Below, one piece after another: positions 1 to 5,519 of a stretch of DNA of 5,552 nucleotides. Origin of the DNA: an uncultured Ruminococcus sp. (GTDB lineage Bacteria; Bacillota; Clostridia; Oscillospirales; Acutalibacteraceae); assembly GCA_902766585.1 (NCBI GenBank), contig CACXDV010000053.1, positions 1 to 5,552 of the forward strand. The letters run 5' to 3'. The notes beneath the pieces were generated by a model. That model saw only the letters and a list, made by a program, of their open reading frames with translations, was not told the DNA's origin and searched no databases. The stretch's first letter is position 1. Each line of letters begins with the position of its first letter. Both the position numbers and the translations under genes were made by a program.

Positions 1-794
1 TTGAACTCCTGAACGGGTTCTGCGGGCTTGTCCTCTGCTTCATCGGTAAAGTCTAATACAGGTGACTCCGGCTTGAATTCCTGAGCAGGCTCTTCCGGCT
101 TGTCCTCCTCGCCTGTAAAGTCGAATACAGGTGACTCCGGCTTCGGCTGTTCTGCTGCCGACTGATCCTGAAGCTGTGAAGGCAATACAAAGCCGTCCTT
201 ATTTTCTGCTGCGGACTTATCCCACATATTCTCGTCGCCGCTTTCCTCATCCTCCCAGACAGGATTACCGCCGGAAAGAAGCGGGATACCCTTTCCGTTT
301 TCACCGGATTCATTGATATTTTCGGGTATCTGATACATATGGATGTTAGGTGTGATACCAAACATCGGTACGTTCCAGTTCAATGCATAAACATAGGTCT
401 CAACTACATAGCACGCCCACTTCTCAGCCATACAAGCTTCCTGTGTAAGAACCTTTATTGACTGAAGAATAGCAATGCACTTATCGATCTCAGGCTGATC
501 ATGCGCCAGATAAAGAGCGTTGCAAACGCCTGCTTCATAAGCATCCATGAACACCTTGCGCTCCTGCTTAAGATCGGGAATCAGCTCGCCGAGTACGGTC
601 TTGAGCTGCAGTCCGTCGATTATAACATCAACGCCATAGGTCTTAATTATGTATCTCAACGCTTCCTTGGCATTCTGAAAGACAAGCTTGTCTTCTTTTT
701 CCTGTTCAAGCTCGGCTCCGCAGAAGGGACAGCGTATCATGATACCGGCACGAGTATTAGTTTTCCACTCACTGCCACAATGTCTACATTGCAT
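1..794 (-). CDS. Zinc-ribbon protein with acidic Pro/Glu tandem repeats (partial, C-terminus outside window)
   Basis: An uninterrupted minus-strand frame runs from an ATG at 794 off the left edge, giving 264 codons without a stop; the C-terminus is missing. The start is supported by an upstream AAGGCGGTGA, one mismatch from an ideal ribosome site, five bases before the ATG. Residues 3-25 form a zinc ribbon (C3, C6, C22, C25; CRHC and CPFC knuckles, the second followed by GAEL). Residues about 35-140 look like a mostly helical globular domain containing GVDVIID and PDLKQERK; it resembles nothing I can name. From about 155 the chain becomes low-complexity, with two tandem copies of a KPESPV-DFT...QEF unit at 218-264. 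There is no signal peptide, so it is probably cytoplasmic. It has its own promoter (893-921) and lies downstream of the fabV terminator. Function unknown; an adaptor or scaffold role is only a guess. Confidence 0.85.
   Translation of the reverse strand, partial: MQCRHCGSEWKTNTRAGIMIRCPFCGAELEQEKEDKLVFQNAKEALRYIIKTYGVDVIIDGLQLKTVLGELIPDLKQERKVFMDAYEAGVCNALYLAHDQPEIDKCIAILQSIKVLTQEACMAEKWACYVVETYVYALNWNVPMFGITPNIHMYQIPENINESGENGKGIPLLSGGNPVWEDEESGDENMWDKSAAENKDGFVLPSQLQDQSAAEQPKPESPVFDFTGEEDKPEEPAQEFKPESPVLDFTDEAEDKPAEPVQEF
3..143 (-). repeat. Tandem coding repeat, 69-bp and 72-bp units
   Basis: Two direct copies occupy 75-143 and 3-74, in frame inside the zinc-ribbon gene. The first 20 bases of each copy are identical (AAGCCGGAGTCACCTGTATT on the minus strand), and the rest diverges with one codon inserted in the second. 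They encode 23 and 24 residues of the form KPESPV[F/L]DFT...DKP.EP.QEF. The window ends just as a third copy could begin, so the true copy number cannot be read here. Confidence 0.85.
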
Positions 795-810
795 TTATTC
801 TCACCGCCTT

Positions 811-832
811 TTCAGGAATTTCAAAACCTGAA
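811..832 (-). promoter_or_regulatory. Small leader hairpin next to the ribosome site
   Basis: A 6-bp perfect inverted repeat (TTCAGG / CCTGAA) with a 10-base loop ends a few bases upstream of the ribosome site of the gene starting at 794. It has no T-run, so it is not a terminator. It could modulate translation or mRNA stability, but the stem is short and may be chance. Confidence 0.25.
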
Positions 833-892
833 GAAAATTGTCTCATATCTTCAAAATTCCCTTCTATTTCTTTAATCAAGATTACATCTTAA

Positions 893-921
893 ACTATACT
901 AAATTTTTAATGAATTTTCAA
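893..921 (-). promoter_or_regulatory. Promoter for the zinc-ribbon gene
   Basis: On the minus strand a -35 box TTGAAA (916-921) and a -10 box TATAGT (893-898) are separated by exactly 17 bases. Transcription should start near 886, giving a leader of about 90 bases before the ATG at 794. Spacing and boxes fit the housekeeping sigma factor consensus of Firmicutes. Confidence 0.65.
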
Positions 922-1000
922 TAGTTTTAACAAATTTTTTATTTATTTTATTAGAAATAATAAAACTGCTGATTGGATTTGTTGTAAAAAACCTCTACAA

Positions 1001-1028
1001 TTGAAAACCGCATTAAAATAAATATAGT
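1001..1028 (+). promoter_or_regulatory. Possible plus-strand promoter
   Basis: TTGAAA (1001-1006) and TATAGT (1023-1028) are separated by 16 bases on the plus strand. No plus-strand gene follows; only ORFs of about 11 codons lie downstream. If active it would make a short noncoding RNA running towards the hairpin at 1286-1319. In DNA this AT-rich, such boxes arise by chance, so confidence is low. Confidence 0.25.
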
Positions 1029-1148
1029 GAAAAATGAATAAAATAAGATGTTCCGAAATCTGCCTCTAAGCCCTGCTCTTTAGCAATTAATCAAAACACC
1101 CGAAAACATTACGAAGTAAATACTGTCTTCAATAATATTTATATTAAT

Positions 1149-1177
1149 AGTATACTAAATAGTTTTAAATAAATCAA
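1149..1177 (-). promoter_or_regulatory. Second possible minus-strand promoter
   Basis: TTGATT (1172-1177) and TATACT (1149-1154) are separated by 17 bases on the minus strand, just downstream of the fabV terminator. The bases around the -10 (ATTTAG before TATACT) match those of the promoter at 893-921 (ATTTAG before TATAGT). It could give the zinc-ribbon gene a second start site with a leader of about 350 bases, or drive a small RNA. Confidence 0.35.
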
Positions 1178-1285
1178 TATTTTTCTGCATATTTTATAAA
1201 GCATTTTCAACGAATTTATATTATTATTTTTTACACAATCACCTTATATGTAATCATCAGATAGCATTTTGCCAATAAATAGAAT

Positions 1286-1319
1286 AACAGCCCTGTCCGC
1301 TTTGACAGACAGAGCCGTT
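1286..1319 (-). terminator. Intrinsic terminator after fabV
   Basis: On the minus strand the arms at 1308-1319 and 1286-1297 pair over 12 bases with two G-T wobbles and a 10-base loop. They are followed by a T-rich run (TTATTCTATTTATT, counting the last two arm bases). The hairpin lies 17 bases past the fabV stop codon and should end the five-gene transcript. An alternative shorter stem (CTGTC/GACAG) is contained within it. The plus-strand flank (TTTATTTAC) is weakly T-rich, so limited two-way function is possible. Confidence 0.75.
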
Positions 1320-1336
1320 TATTTACAATAAAGAAA

Positions 1337-2518
1337 TTATTCAGCAATACTCGGTATCTTTACATCCGGATCAATATCGGCATCATAATCAACTCCATTG
1401 ATACCGAAGCCGAAAAGCTTATAGAAATCATCATGGTAGCCCTGAAGGTCGGCATGGGTGTCAAGATTATCAGTAGCTATCTCCTTCCAGAGCTTATCTA
1501 CCTCTTCCTGAATTTCAGGCTGCATTTCCAGATCATCCATACGGATCCTTCCCTCTTCATCAAGAACAGGCTCGGCATCGTAAAGCTTCTCATTGAAAAG
1601 CCTGCACATCTGCTCAATGCATCCCTCATGGACATTATGCTCCTTCATAACCTTGTAAAGAATGGAAATATAAAGCGGAACGATCGGGATCGCTGCACTC
1701 GACTGTGTAACAAGCGCCTTGTTGACGGAAATATATGCGCGGACACCGCAGTTTGCGGACATTTCCTTTGCAGCAGCGAAAAGGTTATCCTTTGCCTTGC
1801 CTATAGAACCGTCAGCGTACATGGGATGAGTGATCTCGGGACCGATATAGGAATATGCCACTGTTACGGCATTATCCTCAAGCGCATCAGCCTTTTTGAG
1901 AGCATCTATCCAGAGCTTCCAGTCCTCTCCGCCCATTACCTTGACGGTAGCCTCGATCTCCTCCTCTGTCGCCGGCTCAACGGTAATATCGCCTACGGTA
2001 TTATCCTTAAGGTTTATAGTCTTATTGGTATATGACTCGCCTACAGTCTTGAGAACGGAGGTATACATTGTTCCGTCCGGCGCTGTTCTTCTCGGTGCAG
2101 CAAGGCTGTATACAACGCAGTCCACCTTGCCGAGGTCTGCCTTGATAAGCTCAATGGTTTTCTGCTTGATCTCGTCAGAATATGCGTCGCCGTTCAGTGT
2201 TTTGGCATAAAGTCCGTCACCGGCAGCAGCCTCCTCAAAGGCAGCAGTATTGTACCAGCCGGAGGTAGCAGTCCTTGAGCCTGATGCCGGCTTGTCAAAG
2301 ATAATACCGATAGTTGCAGCTCCGAAGGAATATGCTGCGGATATTCTCGATGCAAGTCCGTAGCCCATAGATGCGCCCACAACAAGCACCTTCCTGGGAC
2401 CTTTTTCAGCGTGCTTCTGATTTTTGACATAGCTTATCTGCTCTCTTACAGCAGCACGGCAGCCCTCCGCATGAGCAGTTGTACAGATAAAGCCTCTTAC
2501 CTTTGGTTTAACTATCAT
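1337..2518 (-). CDS. fabV: FabV/TER: NADH-dependent trans-2-enoyl-[ACP/CoA] reductase
   Basis: This 393-residue protein has the usual FabV/TER length and is recognisable throughout. The family reduces the trans-2 double bond of enoyl-ACP in the last step of fatty acid elongation, or of crotonyl-CoA (TER), using NADH, in the cytoplasm. Seen: the family N-terminus MIVKPKVRGFI; the nucleotide loop GASMGYGLASRI (48-59); an acidic D75 at the end of the second strand, consistent with NADH preference; SGWYN (86-90); SLAAPRRTAPDG (138-149); and the catalytic Y-x8-K motif, Y234 to K243 in YADGSIGKAK. The ATG has an AAAGGG ribosome site nine bases upstream. It is last in the operon, 46 bases after the lipoprotein gene, and is followed by a terminator. 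FabV enzymes are known to be poorly inhibited by triclosan. Whether this copy serves fatty acid synthesis or butyryl-CoA formation cannot be told from sequence. Confidence 0.95.
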   Translation of the reverse strand: MIVKPKVRGFICTTAHAEGCRAAVREQISYVKNQKHAEKGPRKVLVVGASMGYGLASRISAAYSFGAATIGIIFDKPASGSRTATSGWYNTAAFEEAAAGDGLYAKTLNGDAYSDEIKQKTIELIKADLGKVDCVVYSLAAPRRTAPDGTMYTSVLKTVGESYTNKTINLKDNTVGDITVEPATEEEIEATVKVMGGEDWKLWIDALKKADALEDNAVTVAYSYIGPEITHPMYADGSIGKAKDNLFAAAKEMSANCGVRAYISVNKALVTQSSAAIPIVPLYISILYKVMKEHNVHEGCIEQMCRLFNEKLYDAEPVLDEEGRIRMDDLEMQPEIQEEVDKLWKEIATDNLDTHADLQGYHDDFYKLFGFGINGVDYDADIDPDVKIPSIAE

Positions 2519-2544
2519 TTATGATCGCCCTTTCATTTATTATT

Positions 2545-2558
2545 ACACCCGATGGTGT
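2545..2558 (-). promoter_or_regulatory. Weak intercistronic hairpin before fabV
   Basis: In the 46-base gap between the lipoprotein gene and fabV, a 5-bp stem (ACACC/GGTGT) encloses a 4-base loop. No T-run follows on the minus strand, so it is not a terminator. It may act as an mRNA stability or processing element, or be chance. Confidence 0.25.
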
Positions 2559-2564
2559 TATTGG

Positions 2565-3359
2565 TCAGAGAACCTGCCTATAATCATTGCCGTCACTCAT
2601 AATTATGCGGTCCGTTCCGTCAGCAGTTACATATATAGGCTCGGACATGACCACACCGTTTTCATATTCAAGCTTCGGCGTTATCCTGTAGCAGAGAATA
2701 CTTTTCTTTTCATAAAGCTTTGCATCAGTTTCAAATATATATGCAAACAGGGATTCCTTAAGCTTCAGACTTGAAGGCTCCGCCTTATTGAGCACAAAAA
2801 GCGCTTCCTCCGGACTTATCTTCGCGTCCTTGTATAATTCCGCGGTATCGGGATCCTTTGATGCCGGATCCGTCTTTTCCTCGCGGAGACTTCCCGTCCA
2901 GTCTGCACTGTAAACCTTTGAGCCGTCGCAGGCAACAAGATATTTTGTACCGGCAAACATTTTTATACCGTTTTTCTCAACGTAAAAGTACATCTGATAA
3001 AAATCCCCGCCGTTAAATTTAATGGTATCGTAATAATATTTCTTATAATTTTTTATCTCTGAGGGAAGATAAAAACGGGTAAAGCTGCAGCTATCGACAA
3101 TTTTTCCGGCTTCCTCTATTGAAATACCGTTTTCAGGTATTTCGGGAGTTTTTTCTTCGGTTCTGCTGATAAGCTTTCCGCCTACCTCTTCAAAGCTGTT
3201 TTCCGTATCAAATTCAAACTCCAGACCGCCATTTGAGTTTTCGCGGACAACAAGACTTGTATCGTCATCTCCGCTGCTGCCCGCAGGCGCTTTACTTACG
3301 CAGCCGCACATACTGCAAAGCATTGCAGCTGCAAGAATAACAAGCAATTTCCTTTTCAT
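2565..3359 (-). CDS. Putative secreted lipoprotein with two related domains, function unknown
   Basis: A 264-residue protein with a lipoprotein signal: MKRK, a hydrophobic stretch (5-14) and a lipobox-like MCGC with C20 as the likely lipidated cysteine. The Met at -3 is less usual than Leu. A short polar linker (21-40, SSGDDD) follows, then two regions that each open with a similar helix (ISIEEAGKIVDS at 79-90, ISPEEALFVLNK at 181-192) and continue into alternating strands ending in a DG turn (ACDGSKVY at 143-150, TADGTDRI at 245-252). That layout resembles duplicated PepSY-like modules, but this is inference from pattern only. The ATG is seven bases after GGAG, and that ribosome site overlaps the stop codon of the preceding methyltransferase gene, suggesting translational coupling. 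Expected location is the outer face of the cytoplasmic membrane. No enzyme motif is visible. Confidence 0.8.
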   Translation of the reverse strand: MKRKLLVILAAAMLCSMCGCVSKAPAGSSGDDDTSLVVRENSNGGLEFEFDTENSFEEVGGKLISRTEEKTPEIPENGISIEEAGKIVDSCSFTRFYLPSEIKNYKKYYYDTIKFNGGDFYQMYFYVEKNGIKMFAGTKYLVACDGSKVYSADWTGSLREEKTDPASKDPDTAELYKDAKISPEEALFVLNKAEPSSLKLKESLFAYIFETDAKLYEKKSILCYRITPKLEYENGVVMSEPIYVTADGTDRIIMSDGNDYRQVL

Positions 3360-3369
3360 AGCCTATCTC

Positions 3370-4179
3370 CTATCTTTTTCTCAGCACTCTGATAATATAA
3401 TCCGCAGTAAGAGTGATATTTTCAACATTATCAAGCGCGTGTTCATTTTCCTTTTTTATACGGTGAACATGAGGCGTCATGCCGAGAAGTTCGATAAGTC
3501 CCTCATGGTCAGTCTCAAAGACAAAGCTTTCGTTTGCACATTCAAGCAATTCAAATTCCTCTCCGCACGGCGACGGGCTTTTATTCTGCTCAAATACCTG
3601 AGAATAGATAAGCTCCTTGAGTTCTGTAAGGTGCTTTGAACCCGCGGTCACCTCTGTTACGATACCCCCGCTTTTCAGCACCCTTGCATATTCGCCGTTC
3701 ACAAACAGCGAAAAAACCGCTGCTGCCGCATCAATGCTTTCATCGGCAACAGGCAGATGAGCTGCTGTAGCCACTGTCCATAATATATCACGGCTCCTTG
3801 AGCAAGCCATACGGGCAGCTTCCTTCGCAATATCCGCGCCTATTACCGAAAAGCCCTCATTATGAATTTTTTCGGTATAATAGCCTTCACCGCAGCCAGC
3901 ATCAAGTACTATCTTACCGGGCGAATACTTTTTCAGCCTTTCACATACCGAACGGCATATAGGCATATAAAAGCCTCTTTCAAGAAATGCCCTTCTTGAC
4001 ATCAGCATAGCCTTTGTATCGCCGGGGGTAAGGGAATGTTTATTCTGAACGGGCAGAAGATTGACATACCCCTGTCTTGCTATATCGAAGCTGTGGCGGT
4101 TCACGCATACATAGCTCTTTTCCTCACGGTTCAGCGCTGCTCCGCAAACCGGACAGATGAGCCTGATCTCTTCAAACAA
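3370..4179 (-). CDS. rlmA: RlmA-family 23S rRNA (guanine-N1) methyltransferase
   Basis: RlmA/RrmA-type SAM-dependent methyltransferase, 269 residues from the chosen start. The family methylates N1 of G745 (RlmA-I) or G748 (RlmA-II) in 23S rRNA helix 35; Gram-positive members are usually the G748 type, a site linked to tylosin response. Seen: a zinc finger C9, C12, C25, H29 (CPVC...CVNRHSFD); then GYVNLLP; the SAM-binding motif LDAGCGEGYY (92-101); acidic D116 after the second strand; RVLKSGG in the second half; and LLGMTPH (231-237), characteristic of the family. Start choice: a TTG at 4179 has GGAGAG seven bases upstream. A TTG at 4194 is also in frame but has no ribosome site, and an in-frame TAA lies just beyond it, with no in-frame ATG before the zinc finger. 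It begins 19 bases after the SprT-like gene and ends 10 bases before the lipoprotein gene. Assignment to subtype II is inference. Confidence 0.9.
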   Translation of the reverse strand: MFEEIRLICPVCGAALNREEKSYVCVNRHSFDIARQGYVNLLPVQNKHSLTPGDTKAMLMSRRAFLERGFYMPICRSVCERLKKYSPGKIVLDAGCGEGYYTEKIHNEGFSVIGADIAKEAARMACSRSRDILWTVATAAHLPVADESIDAAAAVFSLFVNGEYARVLKSGGIVTEVTAGSKHLTELKELIYSQVFEQNKSPSPCGEEFELLECANESFVFETDHEGLIELLGMTPHVHRIKKENEHALDNVENITLTADYIIRVLRKR

Positions 4180-4186
4180 TACTGTT

Positions 4187-4192
4187 CTCTCC
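4187..4192 (-). promoter_or_regulatory. Ribosome binding site that fixes the rlmA start
   Basis: GGAGAG on the minus strand sits seven bases before the TTG at 4179-4177 and inside the coding part of the longer TTG (4194) reading. The longer start has only AT-rich sequence upstream, so this site favours the shorter protein. Confidence 0.65.
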
Positions 4193-4198
4193 AATTCA

Positions 4199-4831
4199 TC
4201 ATTTTATTCTGACAAGACTGCCCCCGCATGAACAGCGGTAACGGGAAGGATATTTTATTACATCCGTCATTCTTTTTCTTTCCATTTTTGCTCCGCACTT
4301 TTTGCACATCACAGCATAAGCGACGCTTTCAGTCCTTCCGACAGGAGTATAACCCGAAGGGATCAGCTTTCCTCCGCATTGACAGCGGTAAGCGGAGGGA
4401 TCGTCAACAAGCGGGCTTCTTTTTACCCTCTCTATTCTTTTTCCGCATTTCTGACAGATGATAAGATATCGGCAGGGAGTTTTTTCCTTGACACCCATAT
4501 TCTCTCTTGAATTTGTTCTGCTTATTTCATAGCCGTATTCGCGGTTCATTTTGTCCGCATATTTTTTAAATGTTTCACCATGATTCATGCATCCGGGGCA
4601 AGTATGTATCAATTCATGGGCTATAGTCTGCATACAGGAGATCTCAGGAGCATCTGCAAGTATTTCCGAAAGCTCAATGATATAAGTTTCCCCCTGTTTT
4701 TTACAGCATCCGAAACGCCTGACTGCCCTTTTGTTTATTACGATATGCGGTGATATTTTATCCGAAACAGGTATGCCAAGCCTTTTAGCCTGCCTTATTG
4801 CCTTTTTAAGCATCAGATCAAAATCATTCAT
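4199..4831 (-). CDS. SprT-like zinc metalloprotease with twin C-terminal zinc ribbons
   Basis: A 210-residue SprT-like protein. The N-terminal part (1-95) carries the metalloprotease signature HELIH (H72, E73, H76) with H84 in NHGETF as the likely third zinc ligand, matching the SprT pattern. The C-terminal part carries two zinc ribbons with identical spacing C-x2-C-x20-C-x-C: C126, C129, C150, C152 and C176, C179, C200, C202. Aligned without gaps, 15 of 31 residues agree, so the second ribbon arose by duplication. Eukaryotic relatives (Spartan) cleave DNA-protein crosslinks; bacterial members are poorly characterised, so the substrate here is unknown. No signal peptide, hence cytoplasmic. 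The ATG overlaps the TGA of the tetR gene (ATGA). The nearest purine-rich site (GAGGTG) is about 15 bases upstream, so translation probably depends on reinitiation by ribosomes leaving tetR. Confidence 0.85.
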   Translation of the reverse strand: MNDFDLMLKKAIRQAKRLGIPVSDKISPHIVINKRAVRRFGCCKKQGETYIIELSEILADAPEISCMQTIAHELIHTCPGCMNHGETFKKYADKMNREYGYEISRTNSRENMGVKEKTPCRYLIICQKCGKRIERVKRSPLVDDPSAYRCQCGGKLIPSGYTPVGRTESVAYAVMCKKCGAKMERKRMTDVIKYPSRYRCSCGGSLVRIK

Positions 4832-5409
4832 GTATTTATACTTTTCACCTCGCCGGTATATCTGCTTATAGCCAGACGCTTACAGTCATTAACAAGGTTT
4901 TCGATATGTGACACAATATTTTCGGGTGGTTTTTTCATGCCGTCGGTCACCCAGTTCACCACAGTACCGATAAGCCCGTAAGAGAAAAATTCGGCAATAA
5001 AAAGCTTATCCTCCTCAGCCATAACGCCCTTGCCCGCAATACCCTCTATAACCTCAACAAATACATTGGTGCTTACCCTATGCATATATTCCTTGAATTC
5101 ATAGCTGTAGGAGGTACGCATGGCATTGGTATAGAAGCGTGAATCCTTTGCTATTATCGACAGCATATCCAGAAGCTTCTTGCTCCAGTTATCAAAGGTA
5201 AGATTATCAATAAACGGAGTTATCGCCTCATTATAGAATACCCAATTGAGAAGATCGTATTTATCACGAAAATGATAATAAAAGGTCTGTCTGTTCAGCC
5301 CACAGATATCAGTTATATCGGATATGGTGATCTTCTCAAACGGCTTTTTTGCCATAAGCTCCTTAAAGCCCTCAGCAAGCACTTTTTTTGTAACAATCGA
5401 CTCTGACAT
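4828..5409 (-). CDS. TetR/AcrR-family transcriptional regulator
   Basis: A 193-residue TetR-family repressor-like protein. The N-terminal DNA-binding domain (about 5-55) contains the helix-turn-helix ISDITDICGLNRQTFYYHF (29-47), followed by the family's conserved KYDLL. The C-terminal ligand and dimer region ends with GLIGTVVNWVTDGMKKPPENI (145-165), a pattern typical of the DhaS-like/TetR_C_8 subgroup. Start choice: the ATG at 5409 has GGAGGG five bases upstream and begins MSESIVTKKVLAEGF, the expected N-terminus. The frame stays open to a GTG at 5484, but that codon lies at the predicted transcription start and cannot have a ribosome site, so the longer form is rejected. It is the first gene of the unit, directly behind a promoter with an inverted repeat, which suggests autorepression. 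Its ligand is unknown; an acyl-CoA or membrane stress signal is a guess based on the distal fabV. Confidence 0.88.
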   Translation of the reverse strand: MSESIVTKKVLAEGFKELMAKKPFEKITISDITDICGLNRQTFYYHFRDKYDLLNWVFYNEAITPFIDNLTFDNWSKKLLDMLSIIAKDSRFYTNAMRTSYSYEFKEYMHRVSTNVFVEVIEGIAGKGVMAEEDKLFIAEFFSYGLIGTVVNWVTDGMKKPPENIVSHIENLVNDCKRLAISRYTGEVKSINT

Positions 5410-5414
5410 AACAG

Positions 5415-5420
5415 CCCTCC
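5415..5420 (-). promoter_or_regulatory. Ribosome binding site of tetR
   Basis: GGAGGG five bases before the ATG at 5409. It fixes the start against the longer open frame reaching 5484. It lies immediately after the T-run of the leader hairpin, so any structure there could affect its access. Confidence 0.8.
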
Positions 5421-5422
5421 AT

Positions 5423-5460
5423 AAAAAAATACCGGGGTGCTTTTCCGTATACACCCCGAT
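5423..5460 (-). terminator. Intrinsic-terminator-like hairpin in the tetR leader (possible attenuator)
   Basis: On the minus strand ATCGGGGTG (5452-5460) pairs with CACCCCGGT (5431-5439) over 9 bp with one G-T wobble and a 12-base loop, followed by A and seven Ts (5423-5429). It lies between the predicted start of transcription (about 5484) and the tetR ATG (5409), so it would abort most transcripts unless bypassed. On the plus strand it is followed by AAAATC, so it is oriented only for the operon's own direction. Confidence 0.7.
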
Positions 5461-5467
5461 AAAATCA

Positions 5468-5490
5468 GAAACAGACATTAGCACTGTTTC
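5468..5490. promoter_or_regulatory. Probable TetR operator (7-9-7 inverted repeat)
   Basis: Perfect 7-bp inverted arms GAAACAG (5468-5474) and CTGTTTC (5484-5490) are separated by nine bases. The element touches the -10 box and covers the predicted transcription start, the classic place for a blocking operator. A TetR-family gene lies directly downstream, so autorepression is the natural inference. In RNA the same arms could form a small hairpin. Confidence 0.6.
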
Positions 5491-5519
5491 ATTATAGCAT
5501 CTTTTTTGTCATTTTTCAA
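5491..5519 (-). promoter_or_regulatory. Main promoter of the tetR-sprT-rlmA-lipoprotein-fabV operon
   Basis: On the minus strand TTGAAA (5514-5519) and a perfect TATAAT (5491-5496) are separated by 17 bases. A TGC precedes the -10, giving an extended -10 (TGn) element. Transcription should begin around 5484, leaving a leader of about 75 bases before the tetR ATG. This is the strongest promoter in the window. Confidence 0.8.

Larger units (their letters stand above)
795..1285. other. AT-rich intergenic region without a convincing gene
   Basis: About 490 very AT-rich bases lie between the zinc-ribbon gene and the fabV terminator. No open frame longer than roughly 20 codons with a ribosome site and coding character was found on either strand. 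It contains the promoter at 893-921, a minus-strand promoter-like site at 1149-1177, a plus-strand promoter-like site at 1001-1028 and a possible 20-codon ORF at 784-846. No tRNA, CRISPR repeat or known riboswitch was recognised. Confidence 0.7.

Noticed and set aside
53..361. Minus-strand 102-codon frame and an overlapping plus-strand 61-codon frame
   Set aside because: Both are shadows of the repeat-rich partial gene, arising from its biased composition.
501..875. Plus-strand open frame of 124 codons
   Set aside because: It is antisense to the zinc-ribbon gene and its leader. The minus-strand frame has a ribosome site, a promoter and CxxC motifs.
982..1000. Short inverted repeat TTGTA...TACAA near ATTGAAAACC, reminiscent of a CRISPR repeat
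   Set aside because: It occurs once, with no spacer-repeat periodicity and no cas gene; five-bp arms are expected in AT-rich DNA.
1433..2035. Plus-strand open frame of about 200 codons
   Set aside because: It lies wholly antisense to fabV, has no ribosome site and shows no domain; fabV matches its family over its full length.
2545..2558. Hairpin before fabV as a terminator splitting the operon
   Set aside because: Only 5 bp of stem and no T-run on the minus strand, so it is unlikely to stop transcription.
5410..5484. N-terminal extension of TetR from a GTG at 5484
   Set aside because: The GTG coincides with the predicted transcription start, the extension passes through the hairpin and the GGAGGG site, and the family N-terminus begins at the ATG at 5409.
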